Positions 21,956-32,300 of a stretch of 44,795 bases of DNA are shown here, one piece after another (position 1 is the first letter of the stretch; each line of letters starts with the position of its first letter). Location of the stretch: positions 1-44,795 of IMG/VR virus record IMGVR_UViG_3300025154_000173; one strand, 5' to 3'. A program made the position numbers and the translations under genes. Origin of the DNA: a virus. The notes under the pieces are model-generated. The model did not search any database. It was not told the DNA's origin and saw nothing but the letters and a program-made list of their open reading frames with translations.

Positions 21956-22661
21956 GGGCTGCCTCCAACTTTGTGCAGATATTTTCATCAAAACGAATAC
22001 GAACTAATTTTATATTATTTACTTCACAGTAATTGTTTTTTAAAACATCATAACTTTGCAATTCTTTAAACTTTGACATGGTCATCATGTGCGGGACGTG
22101 CCAGAAATGCTGACCTCCATCAAACTCTATTAAACAAGAAAGTCTGTGATTATTAAATATAGCAAAATCAAATCGTAACGGGTTACCCTTGTGGCTACAC
22201 AGGTCAGCAAAACTGTATTCAACTCTGTATTGCACGCCAAGTTCGTTTAGTAGGTTACTTATGATCATTTCTCCTTTTGAATGCTTACATTCTGGACAAC
22301 CTCTTCCACGTAAGTGGTTATTGGGGGACACTAAGAACTCTCCGTGAGCACGACAAGTTACAACAAGTTTTTTATGAGAACTACGATAAACAGTTTTAGA
22401 GTAGTCGTATGTATTATCATGTACAAGCTTTGATCGCAATATAAACTCTTTGGTGAGTAATGGAGCATTCTTTGAGCACTTACCGCAACCTCTACCGTTT
22501 AAATGCGAGTTTGGATTTTGTAAAAATTCTCCATGTTCGCTACAGACTATTTTTACCTTTTGTATAGCTGTTTTATAAATAGTTTTAGTATAGTCATATT
22601 TAAAATTGTGCACTAAATTAGCTTTAGCAATAAATTCCACGGTTGTTGAATTTTTACTCAT
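21942..22661 (-). CDS. Endonuclease with two zinc-repeat units
   Basis: 239 residues from ATG 22661 (MSKNSTTVEF), chosen because it overlaps the ligase stop in the usual ATGAGTAA way. Two DUF723-like repeats (C-S-E-H-G-E-F-L-Q-N-P-N-S-H-L, then C-x-x-C; second with CRAHGEFLVSPNNHLRG) precede a nuclease-like domain with RFDFAIFNNHR and CLIEFDGGQHF. It is a shorter relative of the 5537-6496 nuclease and is likely a mobile gene inserted in the operon. Confidence 0.75.
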   Translation of the reverse strand: MSKNSTTVEFIAKANLVHNFKYDYTKTIYKTAIQKVKIVCSEHGEFLQNPNSHLNGRGCGKCSKNAPLLTKEFILRSKLVHDNTYDYSKTVYRSSHKKLVVTCRAHGEFLVSPNNHLRGRGCPECKHSKGEMIISNLLNELGVQYRVEYSFADLCSHKGNPLRFDFAIFNNHRLSCLIEFDGGQHFWHVPHMMTMSKFKELQSYDVLKNNYCEVNNIKLVRIRFDENICTKLEAALGKV

Positions 22662-23970
22662 TTGTACTTCCTTTATCAAGGTGCCATGTTATAAACGAAG
22701 GCGACCGTAGCTTTCCGCTAGGATGTTGCTCCATAGCACTAATTTTTGCCACTCTGCCTACATACTCATCAGGATTTTTTAGCATATCTTGCAACTCTAG
22801 ATGGGTAAATCCCGTTCCTACTTTCGTAGTAACCCCAGTGGCCGCGTCATAGGCAATAATTCCTCCAGCTCTGGGGATTCCTTTTTTAATAGTGGCAGGA
22901 AAAACACTTTGAACAGCATAATCATACTCGGGTTTGTATTTTAATTTGTATGGGAGACCATTTTTCCATATAACTTTACCTTCTTTAAATTTTATTTTTT
23001 TCTGGAGCTCAAGAGGATCATCAAGATAGTTAAGCTGTTTGGTAAGTCCACGTATTAAGTCATATTTAGCTTTTGGGGTCAGGTTGGTTGTGTCTTTACC
23101 ATTATATTTAACAACATCTGTAACTGCCAATCTTAAGGGAGTACCTGCACTTCTTTGCATGTCACGACTTTTCCAAACATTCGCATTAAGCATGCCACCT
23201 AATAAACGATTAGGTACCTCGTTGCCCTGTCTGTCTACTGCGTAAACTTCAGTACGTAAAACGGTATTCCCTAAGGATTTCGGAACACGTCCACCTATAA
23301 TATCGTATAATTTAGCCGTATACTCAATAGGTAACCCTGTTTTTTTACTTAGTCGTGAAGATAAAACTATGGGGGTTTTGTTGGGTCGGAGTATAGTAGT
23401 TGCGTAGGCACCATCTATCTTAGGGGTTATGAAGTCTTGTTCCTGCGGAACATAAGCCTGATCTAACTCTTTCATTTTATATTTAGATGTGCTAGCAAAA
23501 TATTTACCAAGTTCACCAGAGGATGTATGATTAAGTAAAAGCCATTGATCTCCACCTGTTCTTATTAAACTAAATTTTTCAGTGTTGCCACCTTTGTACT
23601 TGTAAAAGGTTATTTTGTCAGGACTGGATTTTATGATTTCCACCTGGTCACGATCTGCTATACCAACATGCCCTTTACCATATCCAGATTCAATGCTTCC
23701 CTTAAAATCCATATATTTAACTGTGTGTGTAGGTTGTTGTACAGCTAAAACTTTCTCACCAGATTTTGGCCAACTACGTACTACAAAACTATGGGCAAAC
23801 CCTGTTGTAGGATCTCCAAGTCTCAAATCGAAATGCTGCCCAGCTCGCTCAGCGTCGTGCGAATGGAGTACAAATTCCCATTTCTGGGGGTTTGTAAAGT
23901 TAGGTAAACTAGCTTTTACACCTCTGTCTGGGATGCCAGGGGCAAACTCGGAATCTAAAAACTTACCCAT
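22654..23970 (-). CDS. LigD-type 3'-phosphoesterase plus ATP-dependent DNA ligase
   Basis: 438 residues from ATG 23970 (MGKFLDSEFAPG). Residues 25-150 are a LigD-type phosphoesterase domain: HSHDAERAGQHFDLRL with the catalytic histidines. Residues 170-370 are a nucleotidyltransferase: motif I TPKIDGAYA (lysine nucleophile), SSRLSKKTG, RTEVYAVD, and EGKVIWK with a motif V KLKYKPE. The rest looks like an OB fold ending R-S-P-S-F. Such fusions repair double-strand breaks with Ku in bacteria; here no Ku is seen. The start overlaps the stop of the cytidylyltransferase gene. Confidence 0.82.
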   Translation of the reverse strand: MGKFLDSEFAPGIPDRGVKASLPNFTNPQKWEFVLHSHDAERAGQHFDLRLGDPTTGFAHSFVVRSWPKSGEKVLAVQQPTHTVKYMDFKGSIESGYGKGHVGIADRDQVEIIKSSPDKITFYKYKGGNTEKFSLIRTGGDQWLLLNHTSSGELGKYFASTSKYKMKELDQAYVPQEQDFITPKIDGAYATTILRPNKTPIVLSSRLSKKTGLPIEYTAKLYDIIGGRVPKSLGNTVLRTEVYAVDRQGNEVPNRLLGGMLNANVWKSRDMQRSAGTPLRLAVTDVVKYNGKDTTNLTPKAKYDLIRGLTKQLNYLDDPLELQKKIKFKEGKVIWKNGLPYKLKYKPEYDYAVQSVFPATIKKGIPRAGGIIAYDAATGVTTKVGTGFTHLELQDMLKNPDEYVGRVAKISAMEQHPSGKLRSPSFITWHLDKGSTNE

Positions 23971-24349
23971 TGTCTGCAATCTCTAATGTTGTAGTTGATA
24001 TACCAGGAGTTCTTTTTATAAAAATTGTACTCGGATAGTCAAAGGGTCTCATATTCTTTTGGTCGTCTCCTTTAAACCAAACGTCAACCATTTGTAAATA
24101 CTGACTCATATCAAGCGTGTCTAGAATAATAATTTTATCTGATAATCCTGAGTTACGCAGATTTACTAAACGATAAGATAACGGATCAATAGGACGGTTC
24201 TTGCCTTTTTGAACAGTAACCCAATAATCAGTCATAATTCCAACATGTAAATAGTCGCAATGTTTTCTGCATTCTTTTAACATATTGATATGCCCCTCAT
24301 GAAACAAATCCCACACACCTACTGTGAAACCTAATTTAGTTTTATCCAT
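23963..24349 (-). CDS. Cytidylyltransferase (TagD/glycerol-3-phosphate type)
   Basis: 128 residues from ATG 24349. GVWDLFHEGHINML is the HxGH signature of nucleotidyltransferases, and PGISTTTLEI near the C-terminus matches the E-G-I-S-T-T segment of TagD-type enzymes. They make CDP-glycerol or similar CDP-alcohols. Beside LicD-like and glycosyltransferase genes, this suggests building a phosphodiester-linked surface modification. Starts 2 bases after the previous stop. Confidence 0.82.
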   Translation of the reverse strand: MDKTKLGFTVGVWDLFHEGHINMLKECRKHCDYLHVGIMTDYWVTVQKGKNRPIDPLSYRLVNLRNSGLSDKIIILDTLDMSQYLQMVDVWFKGDDQKNMRPFDYPSTIFIKRTPGISTTTLEIADNG

Positions 24350-24350
24350 A

Positions 24351-24869
24351 TTATTTTTGCAGAAGAAATCTACATTCAATGCCATTTTCGTCATCTCGCC
24401 ACGTTCCAGTTTGCTGCGATACTACATTAAAACCAGAATGTTTAAATAAATGCAACCAGCCGTGTAAATCTAGCACAGTAAAATGATAATCATATTTTGA
24501 CCACATCTCAGTTAATTTTGGAACCACCACAACTATATAACCTTTTTCATTAAGGTACTCATGTATTCTTACAAGAGGTAACATTGGAATAGGACTATGT
24601 TCAAGAACATGTCGTAGTATAACCGCATCACATTTAATATCAAATTTATGCATATCATGCTCTGGCAGATTATATCCAGAAACTGTAAGATTGCAGGAAG
24701 CGTACGCGGGTTCATACGCTTCTACATAACCTATATCAATAACATGTTTAATAGACGGCGGGAACATAGTTAACGCTTCTTCCATGGCTTTTATTTTTAA
24801 AGGTCCTACAGCAGCATGTAAAGTTTGTAGACTATTGCACTTGTTTATTAACTCTTGTATATCAATCAT
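24351..24869 (-). CDS. Class I methyltransferase-like protein, degenerate motif I
   Basis: 172 residues. VIDIGYVEAYEPAY replaces the usual V-L-D-I-G-x-G-x-G, and DAVILRHVLEHSPIPM matches motif IV with the H-x-L-E-H common to small-molecule methyltransferases. GWLHLFKHSGFNV completes the fold. The missing glycines may reduce AdoMet binding. Overlaps the LicD-like gene by 8 bases. Confidence 0.65.
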   Translation of the reverse strand: MIDIQELINKCNSLQTLHAAVGPLKIKAMEEALTMFPPSIKHVIDIGYVEAYEPAYASCNLTVSGYNLPEHDMHKFDIKCDAVILRHVLEHSPIPMLPLVRIHEYLNEKGYIVVVVPKLTEMWSKYDYHFTVLDLHGWLHLFKHSGFNVVSQQTGTWRDDENGIECRFLLQK

Positions 24870-25497
24870 TAAACTCGTAAATTTGATTAGTTTCAGTATT
24901 TACTTTACTGTTCCAGTCGGCTACTGTCATAGGAACATTCCAAGCTTTACCGTACCGCATTTTACAGAACTCTACTGGATTATTAGGCGCCCAATAGTTT
25001 ATATTCTCAAACTTTACAGGAATAAGGGTTTCTATAAAACTAAAAGGAAAATGTTTACCTTTTTTAGCATCTGGCGATATAGGTCCCTCATCTAAATAGT
25101 TACGACGCTTCATCAGATTCCCTTCTCTATACCACGCAAAGATATCAATATGACAACGATTTATTGAACTATAGCGTAACCCTAGAAAAGAAGAACCTTC
25201 ATTTATAAGTGGGTTATCATATAATTCATAACCGTAAGAATTATTAGTTAATATTGTTCTTACCTTCTCTTCATCTTCTAAGAGAATTGATATATCGCAA
25301 TCGTCGTCCCATGCAATTTGTCCACCTTCTCTAACTGCACCTAATAAGGTACCGTAGTCTAACCAATATTTGATTTTATTATTTTCTAGAACATCTGTAA
25401 CAAATTTAAGTAACTCTACCAGATGTTCCTTACAACAAGACTGAATAGGTGTGTAGTCATGAGTTTTGGTACAACGAATAGTATCTTTTGTACACAT
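24862..25497 (-). CDS. LicD-family nucleotidyltransferase-fold protein
   Basis: 211 residues. YWLDYGTLLGAVREGGQIAW followed by DDDCDISIL is the LicD signature with the metal-binding D-D-D-x-D. LicD proteins transfer phosphocholine or other phospho-alcohols from CDP carriers to glycans. With the neighbouring CDP-alcohol synthesis gene this forms a plausible two-step pathway. Ends in TGA. Confidence 0.8.
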   Translation of the reverse strand: MCTKDTIRCTKTHDYTPIQSCCKEHLVELLKFVTDVLENNKIKYWLDYGTLLGAVREGGQIAWDDDCDISILLEDEEKVRTILTNNSYGYELYDNPLINEGSSFLGLRYSSINRCHIDIFAWYREGNLMKRRNYLDEGPISPDAKKGKHFPFSFIETLIPVKFENINYWAPNNPVEFCKMRYGKAWNVPMTVADWNSKVNTETNQIYEFND

Positions 25498-25518
25498 ATT
25501 TATAGCCCATCTTGCTGC

Positions 25519-25719
25519 TTAAAAAAGTTTCCCATCATATGCCTCTAAATACACTGCGTCTATAATCGGCTTAAGGTCTGCTTCCTCCAAGTAATCAATT
25601 TCAATTTTTCTACTATTAACATTTATATATATAATTTTATTTTGTTCTTTGCATACTTCATTGACTCTCTTTAAAAAGGCAGTTCTGTCTGTTATAGTAA
25701 TAAATTCATATATTATCAT
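25519..25719 (-). CDS. Small hypothetical protein
   Basis: 66 residues, strand-helix pattern, with IIYINVNSRKIEIDYLEEADL; no family recognised. Its ATG overlaps the TGA of the next gene upstream. Confidence 0.6.
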   Translation of the reverse strand: MIIYEFITITDRTAFLKRVNEVCKEQNKIIYINVNSRKIEIDYLEEADLKPIIDAVYLEAYDGKLF

Positions 25720-26009
25720 TTTTTAATAACCTCTTTTAATTCATTACGTCTCTTCCAAACCGCTTGTCCGAGTCCTGTTAATGCATCTACGCCAATACCT
25801 GCAGCGATGCCTTTAGTTATATTTATAGGTCTTAGGTCCCCACGCTCATCTTTAATACCACCTGTTATAGCAGTAGTGGCAAGTCCTGCCGCTCCACCAA
25901 TTACAATACCAGGCCCTATAAAGTCTTTTCTAGCTTTCGCCCAATCAAGTTTCTTTGCCGCATCGAGGAGTTCTGCGGAAACACCAGCATTCTTAAAAAA
26001 TTTTCCCAT
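25716..26009 (-). CDS. Small glycine-rich membrane-like protein with MGKFF tag
   Basis: 97 residues. Begins MGKFFKNAGVSAELLDAA; a hydrophobic glycine-rich stretch (GPGIVIGGAAGLATTAITGG, residues 32-51) and a second one (GIAAGIGVDALTGLGQAV) suggest membrane contact or a packed helical hairpin. Unknown function; probably virion-associated by its tag and neighbours. Confidence 0.65.
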   Translation of the reverse strand: MGKFFKNAGVSAELLDAAKKLDWAKARKDFIGPGIVIGGAAGLATTAITGGIKDERGDLRPINITKGIAAGIGVDALTGLGQAVWKRRNELKEVIKK

Positions 26010-26010
26010 G

Positions 26011-26193
26011 CTAGTTCACCATGTTATTGCGCTTAGCAAAAGCATTAATATTATTTTTTTTAGTTTTCTCCAAAAGTGTAACCATTTCCAGAGTTTTTAC
26101 AGGATCTTTTATTGCATTTTTGCTTTCCAGTACTCCCTTAATTTGTTTATCCTGCGCTCCTAATATAGCCAGTTCTTTAAAAAATTTTCCCAT
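26011..26193 (-). CDS. Small helical protein with MGKFF tag, ends in TAG
   Basis: 60 residues from ATG 26193, chosen because GGAGAT lies 7 bases upstream and the product then begins MGKFFKELAILG; an ATG at 26205 is also in frame. Charged and helical. It ends in TAG; suppression would add six residues before a TAA. Confidence 0.6.
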   Translation of the reverse strand: MGKFFKELAILGAQDKQIKGVLESKNAIKDPVKTLEMVTLLEKTKKNNINAFAKRNNMVN

Positions 26194-26362
26194 TAGAATC
26201 TCCATAGGTTAGTATACTAATATACGCTAAAAGCTGTGGGTAGTAAAGTATCTGCGCATTATCACAGCCATCACAGGACACTTTCCAGCGTAACCTGCAA
26301 ATCTTCTTTGCGGTAATTGTCCCTTTTTTACATTTATCGCAAGATATATGATCTTCGTTCAT
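26177..26362 (-). CDS. Small zinc-ribbon protein
   Basis: 61 residues with C-D-K-C-K-K-G near residue 8 and C-D-G-C-D near residue 30, two C-x-x-C knuckles of a zinc ribbon. Its ATG overlaps the stop of the RNA polymerase gene (TAATG), so it is co-translated with it. A transcription accessory role would fit the position but is only inference. Confidence 0.65.
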   Translation of the reverse strand: MNEDHISCDKCKKGTITAKKICRLRWKVSCDGCDNAQILYYPQLLAYISILTYGDSNGKIF

Positions 26363-29300
26363 TAATAAAACTCCCCTTTCTCGAAATCTGTGTTTCTTCC
26401 AAAGTTCTCGCCGTACAAATACGCAGGCACTGGATCTTTGCCTTTAATATTTGCATATTGTCCTTTCGAAGCACCGATGGTTAAACCTGCTTTAACACGA
26501 TTAGTGGTTATACGAGTCATCCAGTCATCTGAATCAGTGTTTAAGGTGTCTATTGATTTAAAGTAAGGTTTATAGGTTATTAACTCTAGCCCATCTTTTT
26601 TACGTTTTCTATTTACATTATCAATGTAGGATATGCTAACCTTATCGCCCCGATAGGCACCTGAGTCGTCAGGGGCGGTTGTTATTTCTGCATTATCAGA
26701 TATTCCACGTAAAACAGTTTCAAAAGTTTTATCGTAAAACTGACCTTCGTAAACTTTACCTAACTCTTTTACTATATGTTGTTGAGCTGCTAAGTGTGTA
26801 GTAAGTTCTCCAAGTTCTTGTGGTTTTACAACACCGTCTGATAATGGATCGCCCTGTTTAACTCTCTGACCTATCGTAACAACTGGTGTACGTCCTGGTG
26901 CAATTACATAGTTTTTTGTGTTAACTTTAACAAAGTACCCACCAGTTACATTCTTTGTAATCTCTCCAACTAGTCCGTCTTCTTCTGCAAGTGTTGCTTT
27001 TCCGCCTAACTTTTCTGGAACTTTAAGTAACTGCTCTATTCTAGGAAAACCTGCAGCGATTCCACCTCCACCTAAAGCACTTCCGCCTGAGTGAAAAGTT
27101 TTCATGGTTAACTGGGTAGAGCGTTCTGTAACAGCCTGTGCTTCACTTACACCAACATTTTCCCCTACAGGTGCAAGTTGTCCGTTTGGAAGAAGTCCGT
27201 AACACATTTGACAAACGCCTTCAACTGAATGACATGTCAGCGGAGAACGTACTTTGAGGGTAACCAGTCCTTTTTGTTTAGCTTTTTGGATAACTATGTT
27301 GTCGACAATGTCATTACGTTTTCCTATACCTGCTATACTGTGTAGCAAAGCACGATCCATAACATTCTTATCATTTATTTCAAACTCTAAACCTTCGTCA
27401 GTTCCGCAATCTATCTCGATTACTAGTAAGCGTCTATTTACATTTAACAGAGATTTATTTAGTGCACCTGACTCTTGTGTATTTACCGCACGATCCACAG
27501 TACCTTTACGTACTGCATACAGTGAGTTCCAGTAAGAAGCTGTGTCGAGTCCTTCGCCGTAAGATTTTAGTACTGGTATTTCTAACGGTGCCCCGTTAAT
27601 ATCTGTAAGAACACCAGGCATAGAAAGAATTTGTCTAATGGAATCTTTTTTACTGAATGATCCAGACGCGGCCATTTTACCTAAATTGTTTTCACTTTTT
27701 TCAAGAAGTACGTTTTGAGCATCTTGTACCTTGAGTGTTAATGTGTTTAGGGCCTCAATTCTCTTATCACCTTTTAGTTTATTTATGGCTGGAAGTTCTG
27801 CCTTTAACAGTCTGTCTCTGTATCCTTTATCTCCGATGAAATCCGTGATAGAAATTGTATGACCTTTAAGGTAAGAATAAGTAGCTCCCAAATTTTTCCA
27901 TGTGTTGATTACATTAGGAAAGTGCTGAGGCTGGTCTTTGCCAATTTCAGTTAATAGTTTTTCTGCAGTTTTAGAAGTTAAAACTCTTGTGTAATCTCTA
28001 TATTTATCTGGAAGATCAGAATTAATCATATACTGACCAATGGTCATAGGTTTTCCATTAAGCTTAAACTCTTCTGTCCATTTGAGTCCAGACTGTTTTG
28101 CCTCATCTATAGATTTAAAACTCTTACCAGACTTACTAGTAGTTTTGCTAAGTTCCCACAAACCAAAAATATAATCTTTAGTTAAGTCAGGCATTAACTG
28201 ATTATCGCCGTGCTTGAATAATATTTTACTTGGCATCATGTTTTTAGCTTCTTCTACAGCTTCACGACTAATAGGCACCATCATACTCATTGTATCACCA
28301 TCAAAGTCAGCATTAAACCCTTTAATAATAAGTGGGTTTAGCCGTATAGACTTACCCTTCATCAACACTGGATTAAATGCTTGTACAGAATGTTTATGCA
28401 AACTTGGCGCCCTGTTTAGTATAATAGGACGAGTTTTTATAACTTCACTAAGTGCATTTTTGGCGATTGGACTTTCTTCATCGTAATATTTCTTTGCATC
28501 AGTTACTTTTATACCAGACTGTTTCATCTCTCTCATTATAAACGGTTTATACATAGTATATGCCATGTCAATAGGTACGCCTACTTGGTCTAACCCTAAA
28601 TCGGGTTCTACTGTAATTGTAGAACGTCCAGAAAGATCTTGTGGTTTAGTCCAAAGAACTCCCTGTATCAAACCTGATTTCATTTGTCCAAGTTCTTTAA
28701 TAAAACCTTTATACTTGTCTTTTGAAAAAGTCATTGGGTCGGTGAAACCTTGTAAAGCTTTAACAGAGTTATATAAAGCAACTTGGCTTTCAACTTTGTC
28801 TTTATCGCTTAACTCGGAGTACATACTCTTAAGACTCTGATTTATCAAACCTACGTCACGATAATGTTTGTTAATATCACTAACCATTAAATCACCAGAC
28901 GGCAATGGATATATAGTTCTGAACTGTGGTGGAACAACTGGTACTTTTGACATAGTATAAGCATCTGCTGCTTTCATGTCTAAGTCTTTAAGTGCAAGCA
29001 TGTATTTTAATTTCGTGTTTAATTTATTTACATTAGTAGGAGGAGCTGTTTTTAACTCTGCCTTTAAAGTTTTTATTTGCGCGTTTACGTCAATGTTGTT
29101 AAGACCTGCTATAAGTGCAATTACTCCTGTTTTAGAATTTAATTCTTTTTTACCGTGCAGTACATTTTCAAAATCTGCTTCTGTTAGATTTAGGGCTTTC
29201 ATAATTGCGTCTTCATACATTGGATTAGGAATACGTTCTACTAGATCTAAGTGTGACCAGTTAGTTCCTTTTACTCCACCTGTAATAACAGGATCAAACA

Positions 29301-32300
29301 ACCCACCTTTACGGGTAGCAAGATTTTTACCTATAAGCATTGCGCCTGGATCAGTGAGTTCCCCTGCGGACATCTTCGTTACATCAGCATCGGTTAAAGG
29401 AAAAATTCGTAAGTTGTTTCCTTTCTTCTCAACATTTATTCCAGATCCTTTTAAGTATGCAGTCATTTTTTCAAATACAAAGTTACGATTTGGCTTTCCA
29501 GGAGGAAGTCCAAACTGCAAATCTCTCCAGTACTCATCATTTTTTCTACCTTTTACTTCTGCCATTTCACGTAGATTTGTTTTAGCTCCGTGAGATAGGT
29601 ACGAATAAGCATCTAATATTCCAATCTTTTGAACCCCTTTTCCAGTAGGCTGTTCATCTGTATCATAAGAACCAAATGAGTGCACACCTTGTTTCTTCTT
29701 AACAATGTGTCTAAGTTTCATAATATATTGTTTACCTACAAAGATAGGAGTCTCAATTGGAATCCCTGTCTTACCATCTACGAGGGTTTCATTTGCCTCA
29801 AGTCCATTAGCTTTTAAATCGTCATAAACTTGTTTTGCTGAATCTATTTCTGGTTGTTGAAAATTATTTACAACATAGGTTTTCCCTTGCTTCTCTGCTA
29901 TTTTCCCAGCAGCTGTTTCTAGTAGTTGTCCAATATTCATACGACCTGGTACACCTTCAGGAGATAATAAAATATCAATAGGCTTACCATTGGCTCTATG
30001 TGGAGCATCCGCATCAGGAATTAATTTAGTAATAATAGATTTATTACCATAACGTCCTGCAATTTTATCTCCCTCTTTTAATGGATGCTTTGCTTTGATG
30101 TATATATCTACATTTCTGCCAACGACGCGTACATCTGTTACAACGCCTGGATCTTCTTCATCCCAACGAGTTACATTTTTAGAATAGTTATTAAAGGTAT
30201 ACTTATCTAGTTTCTTTAAGGTCTGTTCAATGTCATCCATTTCTTTTTCGATAAGCAGTGCACAGACTATTTCATCTGGATGAATAGTTTCTCCTACTTT
30301 TATAATTCCTTTATCATCCAGCTTATTAAAGTTCTCTTGAGACATGAGATCAGGAAACCAAGCATTAAACTTACGTTTGTCGAACACCGTTAGCTTAGGA
30401 GAATAATAGACGTTAATTCTATGCAACATCGTGTGTGCCATGCGTTGTGCAGCGCTCTCCGTCATTACAGCGCCGTCCTCAAAGTTATAACCTTTGTAGG
30501 ACATGTATGCAACATCTAAATTTTTACCTAATGCAAGAGTTTGATTGTCCGAGTAATTATTATCCGCGATAAAAGATTCAGGTACTACTGAATCTCCAGC
30601 TTTTACTAAAACGTTAGATTGTAAATACCCATCTTGATTTAATGGAAAGTTATTATAGAGTCCGACTTTTTTGGTTTTACCTTCGTCGGTTTTTATTTCA
30701 ACGTAGTTGTCATCTACCTTAGTAACGATACCAGTTGCTCCAGCACGTTGGTTAAGAAATGCTCCCATTACGTGTTCATAGGTAGAATTTTTATCGCGGT
30801 ACACCTGAACAAGCGGAGCTTCTTTTTCATCAATGGCTAACGCTTGGGTAATCATTCTGGCTCCAGTGGCTGCACGGTTTCCCTGAGTACTGTGCATGAA
30901 AGGCACTAAATTTGCTTGGTATGAAAACATACTTCGTGGAGATCTTAAATAATACTTAACTTCATCTTTGGGAAATTCTTTTGATTCCCCTTTATACATA
31001 CTCTTTATACTATCATATCTAGGCATTACATTTTTAGCTTCGTCCCTTACGTACTGGTCAGGGAATCCAATTATGTTTTCAAAAAATTGAATCGGAGTGA
31101 ACCAGTGTATTTTTCCTGTCAAATCAAATACAGGAGTTACAAGGTCATTGCCAGACTTTCTTACTTCCGAAGATAACCCAACAGTAATTCCTACTTTTAA
31201 AGATTCTGGGGTGCTCAAAGGGTCAAGAAATCCAAGGTGGGTAGGTTGTATATCTCTCGCATCTGTAGTAATAGCATGTGAACTTTGAATACCGCCTGTA
31301 CCCATAGGAGTAGTTTTACGCCACTCGGCTGCGATTGTAACAGGGTTAGTTTGAGGAGGAGTAGTAGATAAGTCTCCTACAGTAAAGAAGCGCTTAATTG
31401 GTTCTCCAAAAGTAGCTGCGGAAATAACTTCACGAACTTGATCTTTAAGACCTAAAGTTCGCTCTAATTTCTTTTTGATCTGTGGGGCGAGTTTGTCAAA
31501 GTAACTTACAAGTAAATCATCGGTAGAAAACACACGTTTATAAACTAGTGAATCGCGCTCATCTGCTAAACCTTCCCCTCGGTTAATTGCAAGTAATTTT
31601 TTACTGGCGGCTAACATTGCAGGTCCGTTCGCGCTGCTGAAAGATTCACCTAGGGTTAGTTTGGTTGTGTCTGGGTCGACCTCTGTGCCTTCATTAAAAT
31701 ACTTTTGTAATCCAGATATTACTTCTTTGTAGTCTTTAGGGTCCTTGTTATAAAGTTTCTTGTAAATACTCGTCATTTCAGATACTTCAGTATTTAAAGC
31801 ACCTTTTTTATTCAGTTCTAGGAGCTCATCTCCCCAAGCTGTACGTATCTCTGCATCAGGTGTACCAATGGTATTAAGCAAAGTCCACAAACGATATTTA
31901 CGGTTCTCAAACATTATAACAAAATGCTGGTTATTTATATCTAACTGCATTTTAAAATTTTGACCTTTGGACAAGTTAAATTCGGATTCAAGTTCACCAT
32001 TACGTTTTATTCTAGAATAAATACCAGACTTTCTACGAATTTGGTTTACAGTTTGGTACTCATTACCATCGATTATCGTAGTAAAGCGATTTGTAATCTT
32101 AGGAATATTGCCAATTTTAACATTTTTAGCGCTGCTTAGTTGTCTCCCAGACTCTATATCTACGATATTAAAGTCGGCAATGATTGGATTTTGCCACGAT
32201 TTTCTATCAAGTTTTACTTCTTTTTGCTCTGGAAAGTTCATATCATCCAAAGTATCATCGAATCGTAGATTAGACATAATCATTCGTCTTCCTTGATTCT

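Noticed and set aside
28976-29593. 205-codon plus-strand frame opposite the polymerase gene
   Set aside because: It is antisense to strongly conserved polymerase codons and has no ribosome site; treated as a shadow.
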